Numbered from the stretch's first letter, positions 7,133-17,718 are shown. The stretch is 36,955 nt of DNA from Beijerinckiaceae bacterium (GCA_947478405.1 CANJVX010000031.1:1-36955), one strand, 5' to 3'. Numbers and translations are program-made. The notes: generated by a model not told the origin, from the sequence alone.

Positions 7133-7664
7133 AAGCCCAGTCATCAAACTGGCCCTTGCTTTTGGCGCTCTCTCCCTGGTCTCGGTCGGGGGCGCCCCCG
7201 CTATGATGCCGGAGATCCACAGGCTCGCAGTGGTGGTCAATGGCTGGCACACCAATGCCGAATTTGCCCGTGACATGGCTTTGGCTCAGGCGGCTCCGGG
7301 CCCCAACTTTATGATGATTTCGCTGGTCGGCTGGCGTGTGGCGGGCTTTGCGGGCCTGTTGGCGGCCACTTTGGCAGCGATTATCCCCTCCAGCATCATC
7401 GCTTTCATCGTCGGGCGTCTCTTCACGCGCTTATCGAAGCTGGACTGGTTCACCATTGTCCGTTCAGCCCTGCCACCCATTGTCTTGGGGCTGATTGTGG
7501 CCTCGGGTGTGGTGACGGCGGGCGCTGCCGTTTCGGGTGTATTGGGCTTTGGCATTGTCATCCTGTCGGCGGCCATCGTCGCTTTGACCTCCCGCAACCC
7601 TCTGGTTGCCATTGGGGCAGGGGCCTTGATTGGCCTCGCGGCAGGCCGCCTCGGCTTCCTCTGA
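7122..7664 (+). CDS. Chromate transporter family protein, second half (short-chain CHR)
   Basis: A 180-residue partner of the preceding gene with the same domain type: SVGGAPAMMPEIHR, then ALAQAAPGPNFMMISLVGW, matching the CHR APGP motif. About six hydrophobic segments follow. The start ATG at 7122 lies 11 bases inside the upstream gene, indicating translational coupling; a start at 7095 would add nine residues read out of frame from the partner. Paired short-chain CHR proteins are known in bacteria and work as inverted-topology pairs. Substrate specificity cannot be read from the sequence. Confidence 0.82.
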   Translation: MWDESPVIKLALAFGALSLVSVGGAPAMMPEIHRLAVVVNGWHTNAEFARDMALAQAAPGPNFMMISLVGWRVAGFAGLLAATLAAIIPSSIIAFIVGRLFTRLSKLDWFTIVRSALPPIVLGLIVASGVVTAGAAVSGVLGFGIVILSAAIVALTSRNPLVAIGAGALIGLAAGRLGFL

Positions 7665-7858
7665 TGAGCCGAAATTAGGTGTCATCCAGCTGAAATCACG
7701 TCACGTAAACAGGGTCTGCTTCCCTCTGCCATCTTGCGCCCTTCGCTGCGCTGCGATACTCCTCCGCCGTCCTTTGAACCCCTTTTGAGTCCCGCTCTGT
7801 CGGGGCATGAATGTGGATCAACGCGACAGCCTGGATTCTCCAGCCTTCGGGTCAGCGC

Positions 7859-8224
7859 ATGTCGAGCCTTCTTCAAGACTATCTGCCGCTCGTGATCTTC
7901 ATGGCCGTGGCAGGCGGCATTTCCGCTGCTTTGCTGATCGCTCCCTTTGTGATCGCCTATTCGAAGCCGGATCCTGAAAAGCTGTCGGCCTATGAATGTG
8001 GCTTTAATGCCTTTGACGACGCACGCATGAAATTTGACGTGCGATTTTATCTCGTCTCGCTCCTCTTCATTATTTTCGATCTCGAAGTGGCTTTCCTCTT
8101 TCCTTGGGCAGTGGCTTTCAAAGATGTCGGATTGTTCGGCTTCTGGTCGATGATGATTTTCCTCGGCGTGCTGACCATCGGTTTCGCTTATGAATGGAAG
8201 AAGGGCGCTCTGGAGTGGGATTGA
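7859..8224 (+). CDS. nuoA: NADH-quinone oxidoreductase subunit A
   Basis: Membrane subunit of respiratory complex I, 121 residues, the usual length, with three transmembrane helices. The conserved loop [23 protein letters not shown] is present (shown as [13 protein letters not shown] and [10 protein letters not shown]), followed by [14 protein letters not shown]. That loop carries the Cys and Asp/Glu residues near the quinone tunnel. The start [10 protein letters not shown] at 7859 fits the family; a reading from 7811 would add 16 unlikely residues. It is the first gene of the nuo operon, after a 194-base non-coding stretch that should hold the promoter. Its stop overlaps the nuoB start by one base. 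Confidence 0.95.
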   Translation: MSSLLQDYLPLVIFMAVAGGISAALLIAPFVIAYSKPDPEKLSAYECGFNAFDDARMKFDVRFYLVSLLFIIFDLEVAFLFPWAVAFKDVGLFGFWSMMIFLGVLTIGFAYEWKKGALEWD

Positions 8225-8796
8225 TGGAAAATTCTCAGACGCTCGTCGCTCCCGCCCCGCGCGGCATTCTCGATCCTGCCACCGGAAAAGCGGTTGGCGC
8301 GACCGATCCTTTCTTCGTCAACATCTCGGACCAACTTGCTGATCGCGGATTTCTGCTGACCTCGGCGGATGATCTCATCGCTTGGTCGCGCACCGGCTCG
8401 CTGATGTGGATGACTTTCGGTCTTGCATGCTGCGCCGTCGAGATGATGCAAATGTCCATGCCGCGCTATGATGCCGAGCGCTTCGGCTTTGCGCCGCGCG
8501 CCTCACCGCGCCAGTCGGACGTAATGATTGTTGCGGGCACGCTGACCAATAAAATGGCTCCCGCTCTGCGCAAGGTCTACGATCAGATGCCCGAGCCGCG
8601 CTACGTCATCTCCATGGGCTCCTGCGCCAATGGCGGCGGCTATTATCATTATTCGTATTCGGTGGTGCGTGGATGTGACCGCATCATACCGGTCGACATT
8701 TATGTCCCCGGTTGCCCGCCATCGGCAGAGGCGCTGCTCTACGGTGTTCTTCTCTTGCAGAAGAAGATCCGTCGCACGTCCACGATTGAACGCTAG
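8224..8796 (+). CDS. nuoB: NADH-quinone oxidoreductase subunit B
   Basis: Peripheral-arm subunit of complex I that carries iron-sulfur cluster N2, the direct electron donor to quinone. It has 190 residues. The four N2 ligands are the adjacent C69-C70 ([11 protein letters not shown]), C134 ([12 protein letters not shown]) and C164 ([14 protein letters not shown]). The ATG at 8224 shares its first base with the nuoA stop (TGATG), so coupling decides the start. An N-terminal extension of about 30 residues before the conserved core is normal in alphaproteobacteria. Confidence 0.96.
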   Translation: MENSQTLVAPAPRGILDPATGKAVGATDPFFVNISDQLADRGFLLTSADDLIAWSRTGSLMWMTFGLACCAVEMMQMSMPRYDAERFGFAPRASPRQSDVMIVAGTLTNKMAPALRKVYDQMPEPRYVISMGSCANGGGYYHYSYSVVRGCDRIIPVDIYVPGCPPSAEALLYGVLLLQKKIRRTSTIER

Positions 8797-8804
8797 AGGT
8801 TGAG

Positions 8805-9443
8805 ATGAGTGTTGAGACGGACATTCCGGCTGATGCTTCGCCCGCCTTCTCGGCGGTGGCTGAAGCTGCACGCCAAGCGCTCGGCGCGCTCGCGCTTGAT
8901 ATCAGCGAGGCCTATGGCGAAATCAATGTGAGCGTGGCGCGTGACACTATCGTGGCCGCTCTCACCGCATTGCGCGATCATCCGGCGACACTTTACAAGT
9001 GCTTCATCGACATTACGGCGGTTGATTATCCGGCCCGCGTCGAGCGTTTCGATGTGGTCTACCATCTGCTGTCGCCGCGCCATAACACGCGCATCCGCGT
9101 GAAGTGCACGACGGACGAAATGTCGCCTGTGCCTTCCGCCATTCCGGCGTTCCCTGCGGCTAATTGGTTCGAGCGTGAAACCTACGACATGTTCGGCGTC
9201 TTTTTCTCAGGACATCCTGATCTGCGCCGCCTGTTGACCGACTATGGTTTTGAAGGTCATCCTTTGCGCAAAGACTTCCCGATGTCGGGCTTTGTCGAGG
9301 TTCGCTACGACGACGACCAGAAGCGCGTCGTCTATGAGCCCATCCGGCTCAACCAGGAATATCGTCAGTTCGATTTCCTTTCGCCTTGGGAGGGTGAAAC
9401 GCCCCATCGCCTTCCGGGTGACGAAAAGGCTGACAGCCAATGA
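8805..9443 (+). CDS. nuoC: NADH-quinone oxidoreductase subunit C
   Basis: A 212-residue peripheral-arm subunit homologous to the mitochondrial 30-kDa subunit; it helps shape the quinone-binding region together with NuoD. The family signature [20 protein letters not shown] is present ([13 protein letters not shown], then [21 protein letters not shown]), followed by LRKDFPMSG. It ends with a short variable tail. The start has GGTTGAG just upstream. The last four bases (ATGA) overlap the nuoD start. NuoC and NuoD are separate here, not fused as in enterobacteria. Confidence 0.95.
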   Translation: MSVETDIPADASPAFSAVAEAARQALGALALDISEAYGEINVSVARDTIVAALTALRDHPATLYKCFIDITAVDYPARVERFDVVYHLLSPRHNTRIRVKCTTDEMSPVPSAIPAFPAANWFERETYDMFGVFFSGHPDLRRLLTDYGFEGHPLRKDFPMSGFVEVRYDDDQKRVVYEPIRLNQEYRQFDFLSPWEGETPHRLPGDEKADSQ

Positions 9444-10633
9444 ACGAGCAACCCAAAACGCGCAATTTCTCGATCAATTTCGGCCCGCAACATCCAGCAG
9501 CCCATGGCGTGTTGCGCCTCGTGCTGGAGTTGGATGGTGAAGTGGTGGAACGCGTCGACCCGCATATCGGCCTGCTGCATCGCGGCACCGAAAAGCTGAT
9601 GGAAGCGCGCACCTATTTGCAGAACGTGCCTTATTTCGATCGTCTCGACTATGTCGCGCCGATGAACCAAGAGCATGCTTTCTGTCTCGCGATTGAAAAG
9701 CTGTTGCAGCTTGAAGTGCCGCGCCGCGCGCAGCTGATCCGTGTGCTCTTTTCGGAAGTCGGCCGTCTGCTGTCGCATCTTCTCAACCTCACCACACAGG
9801 CAATGGACGTTGGCGCGCTGACGCCGCCGCTCTGGGGCTTTGAGGAACGCGAAAAGCTGATGGTGTTTTACGAGCGCGCGTCGGGTGCGCGTTTGCACGC
9901 CAATTATTTCCGCCCCGGCGGCGTGGCGCGTGATCTGCCAGAGGCGCTCATCAATGATATGGAAGCCTTCTGCGATCCTTTCCTGAAAGTCTGCGACGAT
10001 CTGGAAGCGCTCTTCATCGACAACCGCATCTTCAAGCAGCGCAATGTCGATATCGGCGTTGTCTCGCTGGAAGAATGCTGGGCTTGGGGTTTCTCGGGCG
10101 TGATGGTGCGTGGCTCCGGCGCGCCGTGGGATTTGCGCAAGTCGCAGCCCTACGAATGTTACGAAGAAATGGACTTCGACATTCCGGTCGGCAAGAACTG
10201 CGATAATTATGATCGTCAGGTCATCCGCATGGCAGAGATGCGCCAATCTGTGCGCATTATGAAGCAATGCATCGCCAAGCTGCGCGAACCTGCAGGGCAG
10301 GGCGAGGTGCTGGCGCCCAATCATAAGGTGACGCCGCCGCGCCGTGGCCATATGAAGCGCTCGATGGAAGCGCTCATCCACCACTTCAAACTTTATACGG
10401 AAGGCTTCCACGTGCCTGCTGGCGAAGTCTATGCCGCGGTTGAAGCGCCCAAGGGCGAGTTCGGCATCTATCTCGTGTCAGACGGCACCGACAAGCCTTA
10501 TCGCTGCAAGATCCGAGCACCTGGCTTTGCGCATTTGCAGGCGATGGACTTCATGTGTCGCAAGCACATGCTGGCTGACGTCTCTGCGATTTTGGGTTCG
10601 CTCGACATCGTCTTTGGTGAGGTGGATCGCTGA
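9440..10633 (+). CDS. nuoD: NADH-quinone oxidoreductase subunit D
   Basis: The 49-kDa-type subunit, 397 residues, forming the quinone-binding pocket with NuoB. Conserved elements include [21 protein letters not shown] (here [15 protein letters not shown]), [24 protein letters not shown] and the C-terminal [17 protein letters not shown] region ending DIVFGEVDR. His and Tyr residues lining the quinone site lie within GPQHPAAHG and [10 protein letters not shown]. It overlaps nuoC by four bases. The gap to nuoE holds an extra small membrane protein. Confidence 0.96.
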   Translation: MNEQPKTRNFSINFGPQHPAAHGVLRLVLELDGEVVERVDPHIGLLHRGTEKLMEARTYLQNVPYFDRLDYVAPMNQEHAFCLAIEKLLQLEVPRRAQLIRVLFSEVGRLLSHLLNLTTQAMDVGALTPPLWGFEEREKLMVFYERASGARLHANYFRPGGVARDLPEALINDMEAFCDPFLKVCDDLEALFIDNRIFKQRNVDIGVVSLEECWAWGFSGVMVRGSGAPWDLRKSQPYECYEEMDFDIPVGKNCDNYDRQVIRMAEMRQSVRIMKQCIAKLREPAGQGEVLAPNHKVTPPRRGHMKRSMEALIHHFKLYTEGFHVPAGEVYAAVEAPKGEFGIYLVSDGTDKPYRCKIRAPGFAHLQAMDFMCRKHMLADVSAILGSLDIVFGEVDR

Positions 10634-10687
10634 TGCGCCTTGTTGGGACACATCACGCGCTGATGCGCGCAACGCAAGGAGGTCGTT

Positions 10688-10921
10688 ATGGAATTACGTC
10701 CTGATGCCGGTGGGCGTTTGCGTGAAGCGGTCCGCTACATTCCGTTTGCGATTCTCATCTTTGTGGCGAGCCGCATTCTCTTCGATCTTCTGGCTGACAA
10801 GCCGATGTTCTGGTCGTCGGATGAATCGCTTTTGGCTTTTTTGTGGAGCGGGCTTATTGCCGGCCCCTTCATTCTTTTTGCGCTGATGGTGTCAGCACAA
10901 AAAAACAAATCCGGGAACTGA
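10688..10921 (+). CDS. Small membrane protein embedded between nuoD and nuoE
   Basis: A 77-residue protein with an excellent ribosome binding site (AAGGAGG at 10677-10683) right before the ATG. Two hydrophobic segments are visible: YIPFAILIFVASRILFDLL (about 17-35) and LLAFLWSGLIAGPFILFAL (about 48-66). A short basic tail, QKNKSGN, follows. I do not recognise a named family. Its stop is two bases before the nuoE start, so it is translated with the complex I genes. It may be an accessory or assembly factor for complex I, or a passenger; only the position supports the link. Confidence 0.72.
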   Translation: MELRPDAGGRLREAVRYIPFAILIFVASRILFDLLADKPMFWSSDESLLAFLWSGLIAGPFILFALMVSAQKNKSGN

Positions 10922-10923
10922 TC

Positions 10924-11568
10924 ATGTCCGTGCGTCGACTGGCAGAGGAACAACCGGCGAGCTTCGAGTTCACGCCCGAGAATCTGGCGTGGGCAAATGC
11001 ACAGATCGCCAAATATCCGGAAGGTCGCCAAGCCTCCGCCGTGATTCCGCTGTTGTGGCAGGCGCAGAAGCAGCACAATTACTGGCTGCCCAAGCCCGCG
11101 ATCGAAAAGGTCGCGGACATGCTCGACATGCCGTTCATTCGCGTGCTCGAAATCGCGACCTTCTACACGATGTTCAATCTGGAGCCGGTCGGCCGCTTTT
11201 TCATCCAGATGTGCGGCACGACACCCTGCATGCTGCGTGGCTCCGACGAGATCAAGGCCGTGCTCGCGCGCCGGGTGGGTGAGCAAAAGATGGTCTCGGC
11301 CGATGGCAATTTTGCTTGGCTCGAAGTCGAATGCTTGGGCGCTTGCTGCAATGCGCCTATGGTGCAGATCAACGACGATTATTACGAAGACCTCACGGCT
11401 GAAAATTTCGAGAAGCTTCTCGATGATCTCGCTGGGGGTCGTCCGGTGCATGTGGGCTCGCAGATGGGCCGTCGCTCGTCGGAGCCTGCGGGCAAGCTGA
11501 CCACACTCACTTCATTCTATGGAGACGATGGCCGCTCTGGTCCCGCCTCCGACAAGACACAAGCCTGA
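10924..11568 (+). CDS. nuoE: NADH-quinone oxidoreductase subunit E
   Basis: The 24-kDa-type thioredoxin-like subunit of the NADH module, 214 residues, carrying the [2Fe-2S] cluster N1a. The four ligands are C97 and C102 (MCGTTPCML) and C137 and C141 ([14 protein letters not shown]). The conserved stretch [18 protein letters not shown] lies at about 73-90. The start [11 protein letters not shown] at 10924 follows GGGAACTG and matches alphaproteobacterial NuoE; a frame open from 10843 only overlaps the preceding small gene. The C-terminal 40 residues are Ser/Gly-rich and variable. Confidence 0.95.
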   Translation: MSVRRLAEEQPASFEFTPENLAWANAQIAKYPEGRQASAVIPLLWQAQKQHNYWLPKPAIEKVADMLDMPFIRVLEIATFYTMFNLEPVGRFFIQMCGTTPCMLRGSDEIKAVLARRVGEQKMVSADGNFAWLEVECLGACCNAPMVQINDDYYEDLTAENFEKLLDDLAGGRPVHVGSQMGRRSSEPAGKLTTLTSFYGDDGRSGPASDKTQA

Positions 11569-11579
11569 AGGTCCGCGAC

Positions 11580-12884
11580 ATGCTTGACGACAAGGATCGC
11601 ATCTTCACCAACCTCTACGGCTACGGCGATTGGGGCCTGAAAGGCGCCATGGCGCGCGGCGCGTGGGACAATACAAAAGGCCTGATTGAAAAGGGCAAGG
11701 ACTGGATCATCGAAGAAATGAAGGCCTCAGGCCTTCGTGGTCGCGGTGGTGCGGGCTTCCCGACGGGCCTCAAGTGGTCCTTCATGCCCAAGCCCGATCC
11801 GCTGCGCCCCTCCTATCTCGTCGTCAATGCTGACGAGTCAGAGCCCGGCACCTGCAAAGACCGCGAGATCATGCGCAATGATCCCCATCTCCTGATCGAA
11901 GGCTGCATGATCGCGTCTTTCGCCATGGGTGCGCATGCTTGCTACGTCTATCTGCGCGGCGAATATATTTTGGAGCGCGAACATCTGCAGGCGGCTGTGG
12001 ATCAGGCCTATGCAGCGGGCCTTGTTGGCAAGAACAACAAGAACGGCTGGCCTTTCGATATTTACGTGCATCATGGTGCGGGCGCGTATATTTGCGGCGA
12101 AGAGACAGCGCTGCTCGAAAGCCTGGAAGGCAAAAAGGGCATGCCGCGTCTGAAGCCGCCGTTCCCGGCCAATATGGGCCTCTATGGTTGCCCGACGACT
12201 GTGAACAATGTCGAGTCGATTGCCGTCGCGCCAACCATTCTGCGTCGTGGGGCTGCTTGGTTCTCGTCTTTTGGCGCGAAGAACAATGCCGGCACGAAGC
12301 TCTTCTGCGTGTCGGGCCATGTGAACACGCCTTGCAATGTTGAAGAAGCCATGTCGCTTCCTTTCCGCGAGCTGATTGATCGCCATTGCGGCGGTATTCG
12401 CGGTGGTTGGGATAATCTTTTGGCCGTTATTCCGGGCGGCTCGTCTGTGCCATGCGTGCCTGCGCATGAGATCATCGATGCGGCGATGGATTTCGATACA
12501 TTGCGTGGTCTGAAGTCGGGTCTTGGTACCGCGGCTGTGATCGTGCTCGACAAGTCGACTGACATTGTGCGCGCCATCACGCGCATTTCTTATTTCTACA
12601 AGCATGAGAGCTGTGGCCAGTGCACGCCATGCCGTGAAGGTACAGGCTGGATGTGGCGCGTGCTGACCCGCATGTGCGAGGGCCGCGCGCAGAAGCGCGA
12701 AATCGACATGCTGCTGGAAGTTTCAACCCAGATTGAAGGTCACACGATCTGCGCATTGGGTGATGCGGCGGCTTGGCCCGTGCAGGGCCTCATCCGTCAT
12801 TTCCGTCACGAGATTGAAAAGCGCATCGACGATTATTCGGCGAACCCGCATAACGACACTGTGGCGCCGCTCGCGGCTGAGTGA
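11580..12884 (+). CDS. nuoF: NADH-quinone oxidoreductase subunit F
   Basis: NADH-binding subunit with FMN, where electrons enter complex I; 434 residues. The glycine-rich FMN/NADH segment [12 protein letters not shown] lies at 52-63, then [16 protein letters not shown] and [17 protein letters not shown]. Cluster N3 ligands are C345, C348 and C351 ([12 protein letters not shown]) and C391 (HTICALGD). It starts 11 bases after nuoE. It is followed by a GC-rich hairpin before nuoG. Confidence 0.97.
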   Translation: MLDDKDRIFTNLYGYGDWGLKGAMARGAWDNTKGLIEKGKDWIIEEMKASGLRGRGGAGFPTGLKWSFMPKPDPLRPSYLVVNADESEPGTCKDREIMRNDPHLLIEGCMIASFAMGAHACYVYLRGEYILEREHLQAAVDQAYAAGLVGKNNKNGWPFDIYVHHGAGAYICGEETALLESLEGKKGMPRLKPPFPANMGLYGCPTTVNNVESIAVAPTILRRGAAWFSSFGAKNNAGTKLFCVSGHVNTPCNVEEAMSLPFRELIDRHCGGIRGGWDNLLAVIPGGSSVPCVPAHEIIDAAMDFDTLRGLKSGLGTAAVIVLDKSTDIVRAITRISYFYKHESCGQCTPCREGTGWMWRVLTRMCEGRAQKREIDMLLEVSTQIEGHTICALGDAAAWPVQGLIRHFRHEIEKRIDDYSANPHNDTVAPLAAE

Positions 12885-12893
12885 ACATGAATT

Positions 12894-12910
12894 CCGCCGG
12901 TTTCCGGCGG
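12894..12910 (+). other. GC-rich hairpin between nuoF and nuoG
   Basis: CCGCCGG at 12894-12900 and CCGGCGG at 12904-12910 form a perfect 7-bp stem with loop TTT. No T run follows, so it is not a classical terminator. It sits in the 74-base nuoF-nuoG gap, one of the widest in the operon. It may stabilise or process the mRNA, or attenuate transcription. Confidence 0.5.
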
Positions 12911-12958
12911 CCTTGAGTTGAACGAACGCGCCCAGCGCGGAAAGCAGGAGTGGCCTAA

Positions 12959-15007
12959 GTGACGAAGATCATCGTCGACGGCAAAGAAGTGGACGTGCCG
13001 GCGGAGTATACACTCCTTCAGGCTTGCGAAGAAGCAGGCGCGGAAATTCCGCGCTTCTGTTTCCATGAACGCTTGTCCATTGCCGGCAATTGCCGCATGT
13101 GCCTTGTTGAACTCAAAGGCGCTCCCAAACCCGTCGCTTCTTGCGCATGGTCGGTGAAAGATTGCCGTCCGGGCCCCAATGGCGAGCTACCGTCTGTTGT
13201 CACCAAATCACCCACGGTGAAAAAGGCGCGCAATGGCGTCATGGAATTTTTGCTGATCAACCATCCGCTTGATTGCCCGATCTGCGATCAGGGTGGCGAA
13301 TGCGATCTGCAAGATCAGGCTATGGCTTTTGGCGTCGACAATTCGCGCTATGCTGAAAACAAGCGTGCGGTCGAAGACAAATATATCGGCCCGCTGGTGC
13401 GCACGTCGATGAACCGCTGCATCCATTGCACGCGCTGCGTCCGCTTTACCGCGGAAGTCGCAGGCACCGCAGATATGGGTGCCATTGGCCGCGGGGAAGA
13501 TATGGAAATCACCACCTATCTTGAAACCGCCATGTCGTCTGAATTGCAGGGCAATGTGGCTGATCTATGCCCCGTGGGTGCGCTGCTGCCGAAGCCTTAC
13601 GCCTTCAAGGCGCGTCCGTGGGAATTGGGCAAGACAGAATCCATCGACGTGATGGATGCGCTGGGCTCGGCGATCCGCGTGGATGTGCGTGGCCGCGAAG
13701 TCATGCGCATTTTGCCGCGCGTCAATGAAGCGGTGAATGAAGAATGGATTTCGGACAAGACACGTCAGGTTGTTGATGGTCTGCAGCGCCAGCGTCTGGA
13801 TCGTCCTTACATCCGCAAGGATGGACGTCTTGTGCCCGCCACTTGGTCGGAAGCTTTTGCCGCCATTGCCACACGCGTGAAAGCAACGACGCCTGCGCGC
13901 ATCGGCGCGATTGCGGGTGACTTGGCCAGCGTCGAAGATATGTTCGCGTTGAAATCGCTGTTGGGCAATCTGTGCTCGGCCAACATCGATTGCCGTCAGG
14001 ATGGCACCAAGCTGCATCCGGCGAATGGTCGCGGCTCTTACATTTTCAATCCGTCAGTTGCTGGCATTGAAGAGGCGGATGCGATCCTCATCGTGGGCTC
14101 GAACCCGCGCAAGGAATCGCCTGTTCTCAATGCGCGCATCCTGAAGCGTTGGCGCATGGGTGGTGTTGACATCGGCCTCGTCGGTGAACGCGCGGATTTG
14201 ACCTATTCCTATCAATATTTGGGCGCAGGCGCGGAAACACTGACCGAGCTTGGCAATGGCAAGGGTTTTGCCGAAGTGCTCATCAAGGCGCAGCGTCCGA
14301 TGGTGATTGTTGGCCAAGGCGCTTTGTTGCGCGAAGATGGCGCTGCGGTTCTGGCTGCTTGCGCAAAGCTCGCTGGCGCACGCGAAGGCTGGAATGGTCT
14401 GGCTGTTTTGCATACAGCAGCCGCGCGCGTTGGCGGTCTTGATCTGGGCTTCGTGCCCGCACAAGGCGGCATGGATGCTTGGGCGATGACGCGTCCGGGT
14501 GCGCTGGATGTCATCTTCAATCTCGGCGCTGATGAACTCGAGATCGCGCCGGGTGCTTTTGTTGTCTATCAGGGCACGCACGGCGACCGTGGTGCGCATC
14601 GCGCTGACGTTATTCTGCCAGGTGCGACCTACACTGAAAAGTCGGGCCTCTACGTCAACACAGAAGGCCGCGTGCAATATGCGGAACGTGCCAATTTCGC
14701 GCCCGGTGATGCGCGCGAAGATTGGGCGATCCTGCGCGCGCTGTCTGAAGTGGTCGGCGCGAAACTCGCCTTCGACTCGCTGGCTGATTTGCGCAAGGCG
14801 CTTTATGCGGCCCATCCGCATTTCGCCCGTATTGATGCGATTGAGCCGGGCTCGATCAACATCGCCAATGCCGGCGCGCTTGGCACGGGCGCTTTCACCA
14901 GCGCGGTGGATGATTTCTATCTGACCAACCCGATTGCCCGCGCCTCGGCCGTCATGGCCGAATGTTCGGCTCTAGCCAAAGGACGCCTGCAACAGGCGGC
15001 GGAGTGA
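12959..15007 (+). CDS. nuoG: NADH-quinone oxidoreductase subunit G
   Basis: The 75-kDa-type iron-sulfur subunit of the NADH module, 682 residues. N-terminal ligands fit the family exactly: [2Fe-2S] N1b at C34, C45, C48, C62; [4Fe-4S] N5 at H102, C106, C109, C115; [4Fe-4S] N4 at C154, C157, C160 and C204. The C-terminal part is a molybdopterin-oxidoreductase-like domain that binds no cofactor here and lacks the extra N7 cluster cysteines. It uses a GTG start, supported by AGGAG at 12946-12950 and the conserved start [10 protein letters not shown]. Confidence 0.96.
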   Translation: MTKIIVDGKEVDVPAEYTLLQACEEAGAEIPRFCFHERLSIAGNCRMCLVELKGAPKPVASCAWSVKDCRPGPNGELPSVVTKSPTVKKARNGVMEFLLINHPLDCPICDQGGECDLQDQAMAFGVDNSRYAENKRAVEDKYIGPLVRTSMNRCIHCTRCVRFTAEVAGTADMGAIGRGEDMEITTYLETAMSSELQGNVADLCPVGALLPKPYAFKARPWELGKTESIDVMDALGSAIRVDVRGREVMRILPRVNEAVNEEWISDKTRQVVDGLQRQRLDRPYIRKDGRLVPATWSEAFAAIATRVKATTPARIGAIAGDLASVEDMFALKSLLGNLCSANIDCRQDGTKLHPANGRGSYIFNPSVAGIEEADAILIVGSNPRKESPVLNARILKRWRMGGVDIGLVGERADLTYSYQYLGAGAETLTELGNGKGFAEVLIKAQRPMVIVGQGALLREDGAAVLAACAKLAGAREGWNGLAVLHTAAARVGGLDLGFVPAQGGMDAWAMTRPGALDVIFNLGADELEIAPGAFVVYQGTHGDRGAHRADVILPGATYTEKSGLYVNTEGRVQYAERANFAPGDAREDWAILRALSEVVGAKLAFDSLADLRKALYAAHPHFARIDAIEPGSINIANAGALGTGAFTSAVDDFYLTNPIARASAVMAECSALAKGRLQQAAE

Positions 15008-15013
15008 CCTGAG

Positions 15014-16015
15014 ATGGATTGGCTTCTTCCACTCCTGCTGATCGTCTTGAAGAGCGTCGCTGTCATCGTCGTTGTGCTGATCGTGGTTGCTTATCTCCTT
15101 TGGGCGGACCGCAAGATCTGGGCCGCAGTGCAGCTGCGCCGTGGCCCCAATGTCGTGGGCCCTTGGGGGCTGTTGCAATCATTTGCCGATCTTTTGAAAT
15201 TCGTTTTGAAAGAGCCGGTTATTCCGGCGGGCGCCAATAAGGGCATCTTCCTGCTGGCGCCTTTCCTCACAGCTATGCTTGCACTTGCAGCTTGGGCGGT
15301 GATTCCCGCCGCTGATGGCTGGGCGGTCGCTGATCTCAATGTCGGCGTTCTCTATATTCTCGCGATCTCGTCGCTCAGCGTCTATGGCATTATCATGGGT
15401 GGCTGGGCGTCGAACTCGAAATATCCATTCCTCTCGGCACTGCGCTCGGCCGCGCAAATGGTGTCTTACGAAGTCTCCATCGGCTTTGTCATTGTCACGG
15501 TGCTGCTCTGCGCGGGCTCCATGAATCTGAGTGATATCGTCAAGGCGCAGGATAGCGCCTATGGCATGCTCGGCTGGTACTGGCTGCCGCTCTTCCCGAT
15601 GTTCATCATCTTCTTCATCTCGGCTCTGGCTGAAACCAACCGTCCGCCCTTCGATCTTGTCGAAGCGGAATCGGAACTCGTGGCCGGCTTCATGGTCGAA
15701 TATTCCTCGACACCATATTTGCTGTTCATGCTGGGCGAATATGTAGCCATTGTGGGCATGTGCGCGATGATGACGGTGCTCTTCTTTGGTGGCTGGCTCT
15801 CGCCCATTCCTTATGCGCCCTTCACGGCTGTGCCGGGGGTGATCTGGTTTGTGCTGAAGATCTGCTTCTTCTTCTTCTGGTTCGCGCTCGTGAAAGCATT
15901 CGTGCCGCGCTACCGCTATGACCAATTGATGCGTCTGGGCTGGAAAGTGTTCTTGCCGCTGTCGCTTGTGATGGTCGTGGTTGTTGCGGGCGTGCTGCAA
16001 TTTGTGAGGGCGTAA
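15014..16015 (+). CDS. nuoH: NADH-quinone oxidoreductase subunit H
   Basis: Membrane subunit forming the floor of the quinone tunnel, 333 residues with about eight helices. Conserved elements are [58 protein letters not shown] and [20 protein letters not shown]. The acidic loop [16 protein letters not shown] contacts the quinone site. It starts 6 bases after nuoG. Its stop TAA is immediately followed by the ATG of a small membrane gene with no gap. Confidence 0.96.
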   Translation: MDWLLPLLLIVLKSVAVIVVVLIVVAYLLWADRKIWAAVQLRRGPNVVGPWGLLQSFADLLKFVLKEPVIPAGANKGIFLLAPFLTAMLALAAWAVIPAADGWAVADLNVGVLYILAISSLSVYGIIMGGWASNSKYPFLSALRSAAQMVSYEVSIGFVIVTVLLCAGSMNLSDIVKAQDSAYGMLGWYWLPLFPMFIIFFISALAETNRPPFDLVEAESELVAGFMVEYSSTPYLLFMLGEYVAIVGMCAMMTVLFFGGWLSPIPYAPFTAVPGVIWFVLKICFFFFWFALVKAFVPRYRYDQLMRLGWKVFLPLSLVMVVVVAGVLQFVRA

Positions 16016-16267
16016 ATGGCGCTGCGAGAGAATCCTGCTCTCGCTGGTGCTCTGATCGGCCTTGGGATCGGTATGGTGAAATATATGTTCGTTCTGTCGA
16101 TGATCGGCGGGGCGGTGGGGCGCGAAATAAAAGACAACGCGTCCGAGGATTTGGATCTCGCGGGCTTTGCCGCGCGGATGCGCCCGATCAGACGGGCGCT
16201 TCTCGTGGTGGCCTTCGGTGTGTTGCCTGCGGTCGGCTTTATCGCCGGTTCGCTAATCGGCAAATGA
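16016..16267 (+). CDS. Small membrane protein embedded between nuoH and nuoI
   Basis: An 83-residue protein whose ATG directly follows the nuoH stop. It begins [19 protein letters not shown], has a hydrophobic glycine-rich segment at about 10-32, a charged middle ([13 protein letters not shown]), and a second hydrophobic segment at about 61-80. I do not recognise a named family. Back-to-back packing in the complex I operon and nuo-like codon use support a real gene. A role in complex I assembly or stability is possible but unproven. Confidence 0.65.
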   Translation: MALRENPALAGALIGLGIGMVKYMFVLSMIGGAVGREIKDNASEDLDLAGFAARMRPIRRALLVVAFGVLPAVGFIAGSLIGK

Positions 16268-16277
16268 GGATGGGGCT

Positions 16278-16766
16278 ATGAAACTTGGACGAGCCGTAGA
16301 GGCGCTTCTGCTGAAGGAATTTGTCGGGGCCATTGGGCTCTCGATGCGCTATTTCTTCAAGCCCAAGGCGACCATCAACTATCCGCACGAGAAAAACCCG
16401 ACCTCGCCGCGTTTTCGTGGCGAGCATGCTTTGCGCCGCTACCCCAACGGCGAAGAACGCTGCATTGCTTGCAAACTCTGCGAAGCCATTTGCCCGGCGC
16501 AGGCCATTACCATTGAAGCAGGCCCGCGCCGCAACGATGGCACGCGCCGCACGACGCGTTACGACATCGATATGGTGAAATGCATCTATTGCGGCTTGTG
16601 TCAGGAAGCCTGCCCGGTGGATGCCATTGTCGAGGGGCCCAACCAGGAATTCGCCGTCGAGACGCGCGAAGAACTTTACTATGACAAGCAGCGCCTGCTC
16701 GAGAATGGCGCTCGCTGGGAGCGCGAAATCGCGCGCAATATCGCGCTCGACGCGCCTTACCGTTGA
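16278..16766 (+). CDS. nuoI: NADH-quinone oxidoreductase subunit I
   Basis: The 23-kDa-type ferredoxin subunit (TYKY), 162 residues, carrying two [4Fe-4S] clusters N6a and N6b. The ligand sets are C62, C65, C68 with C112 and C102, C105, C108 with C72, in [13 protein letters not shown] and [13 protein letters not shown]. Also conserved are [22 protein letters not shown] (seen as INYPHEKNP and [20 protein letters not shown]) and the tail [15 protein letters not shown]. It starts 10 bases after the preceding small gene. Confidence 0.96.
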   Translation: MKLGRAVEALLLKEFVGAIGLSMRYFFKPKATINYPHEKNPTSPRFRGEHALRRYPNGEERCIACKLCEAICPAQAITIEAGPRRNDGTRRTTRYDIDMVKCIYCGLCQEACPVDAIVEGPNQEFAVETREELYYDKQRLLENGARWEREIARNIALDAPYR

Positions 16767-16781
16767 TCTGAGGACATTGTT

Positions 16782-17387
16782 ATGAGCGCCGCACAGGTCT
16801 TCTTCTACCTCTTCTCGACCGTGATGATCGGTTCAGCCTTCATGGTGATTGCCGCGCGCAATCCCGTGCATTCGGTGCTGTTCCTGATCCTGGCCTTCGT
16901 CAATGCGGCAGGTCTGTTCCTGATCTTGGGCGCAGAATTCCTCGCCATGCTCTTGGTCATTGTCTATGTCGGCGCGGTGGCGGTGCTCTTCCTCTTCGTC
17001 GTCATGATGCTCGATGTCGATTTTGCCGAGCTGAAGCAGGGGTTCTTGCAATATCTCCCCGTCGGCTCGTTGATCGGCGCGATTGTCCTGATTGAACTCG
17101 TGCTGGTTCTCTCATCATGGAGTGCGTCTTCGGCCTCCGTGGGGGCTGCTGGTGCACCGACCCCGTCTGATGTGTCCAACACGCTCGCCATCGGCCGCGT
17201 GCTCTACACGAAATATGTCTACTTCTTCCAGGCGGCGGGCCTAGTGCTGCTCACTGCCATGATTGGCGCGATTGTTCTCACCTTGCGCCACAAGCCCGAT
17301 GTGAAGCGTCAGGTCATTGCTGACCAGAACGAACGCGACAAGTCGGATGTGAAGCTGCAAAAAGTGCCCTCACGGGCGGGCGTGTAA
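16782..17387 (+). CDS. nuoJ: NADH-quinone oxidoreductase subunit J
   Basis: Membrane subunit of 201 residues with five hydrophobic helices. It has the NuoJ core [21 protein letters not shown], then [36 protein letters not shown] (read as segments [16 protein letters not shown] and [14 protein letters not shown]). This region contains the pi-bulge helix that helps couple quinone reduction to proton pumping. The C-terminus is charged and variable. Confidence 0.95.
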   Translation: MSAAQVFFYLFSTVMIGSAFMVIAARNPVHSVLFLILAFVNAAGLFLILGAEFLAMLLVIVYVGAVAVLFLFVVMMLDVDFAELKQGFLQYLPVGSLIGAIVLIELVLVLSSWSASSASVGAAGAPTPSDVSNTLAIGRVLYTKYVYFFQAAGLVLLTAMIGAIVLTLRHKPDVKRQVIADQNERDKSDVKLQKVPSRAGV

Positions 17388-17398
17388 GGAACAGCATC

Positions 17399-17707
17399 AT
17401 GGACATCGGACTGAACCAGTATCTGATCGTCGCGGCCATGCTGTTCACGCTTGGCGTGCTCGGCATTATTTTGAACCGCAAGAATATCATCGTCATTCTA
17501 ATGTCGATCGAGCTCATTCTGCTCTCGGTCAATATCAATCTGGTCGCCTTCTCGACTTTCCTTGGTGATCTCACGGGGCAGATTTTCTCGCTGCTGATCC
17601 TCACGGTCGCGGCGGCAGAAGCGGCCATCGGTCTTGCCGTTCTCGTCACCTATTTCCGCAACCGCGGTTCGATCGCGGTTGAGGACATCAACGTTATGAA
17701 GGGCTGA
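17399..17707 (+). CDS. nuoK: NADH-quinone oxidoreductase subunit K
   Basis: A 102-residue membrane subunit with three helices, homologous to ND4L and Mrp antiporter subunits. The conserved glutamates of the proton path lie in [17 protein letters not shown] and [14 protein letters not shown]. It begins 11 bases after nuoJ and ends 11 bases before nuoL. Length and helix spacing are normal. Confidence 0.95.
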   Translation: MDIGLNQYLIVAAMLFTLGVLGIILNRKNIIVILMSIELILLSVNINLVAFSTFLGDLTGQIFSLLILTVAAAEAAIGLAVLVTYFRNRGSIAVEDINVMKG

Positions 17708-17718
17708 AGGACACCGCC

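Noticed and set aside
9365-10411. 348-codon minus-strand frame opposite nuoD
   Set aside because: High-G+C shadow frame; His/Arg-rich composition and no recognisable domain.
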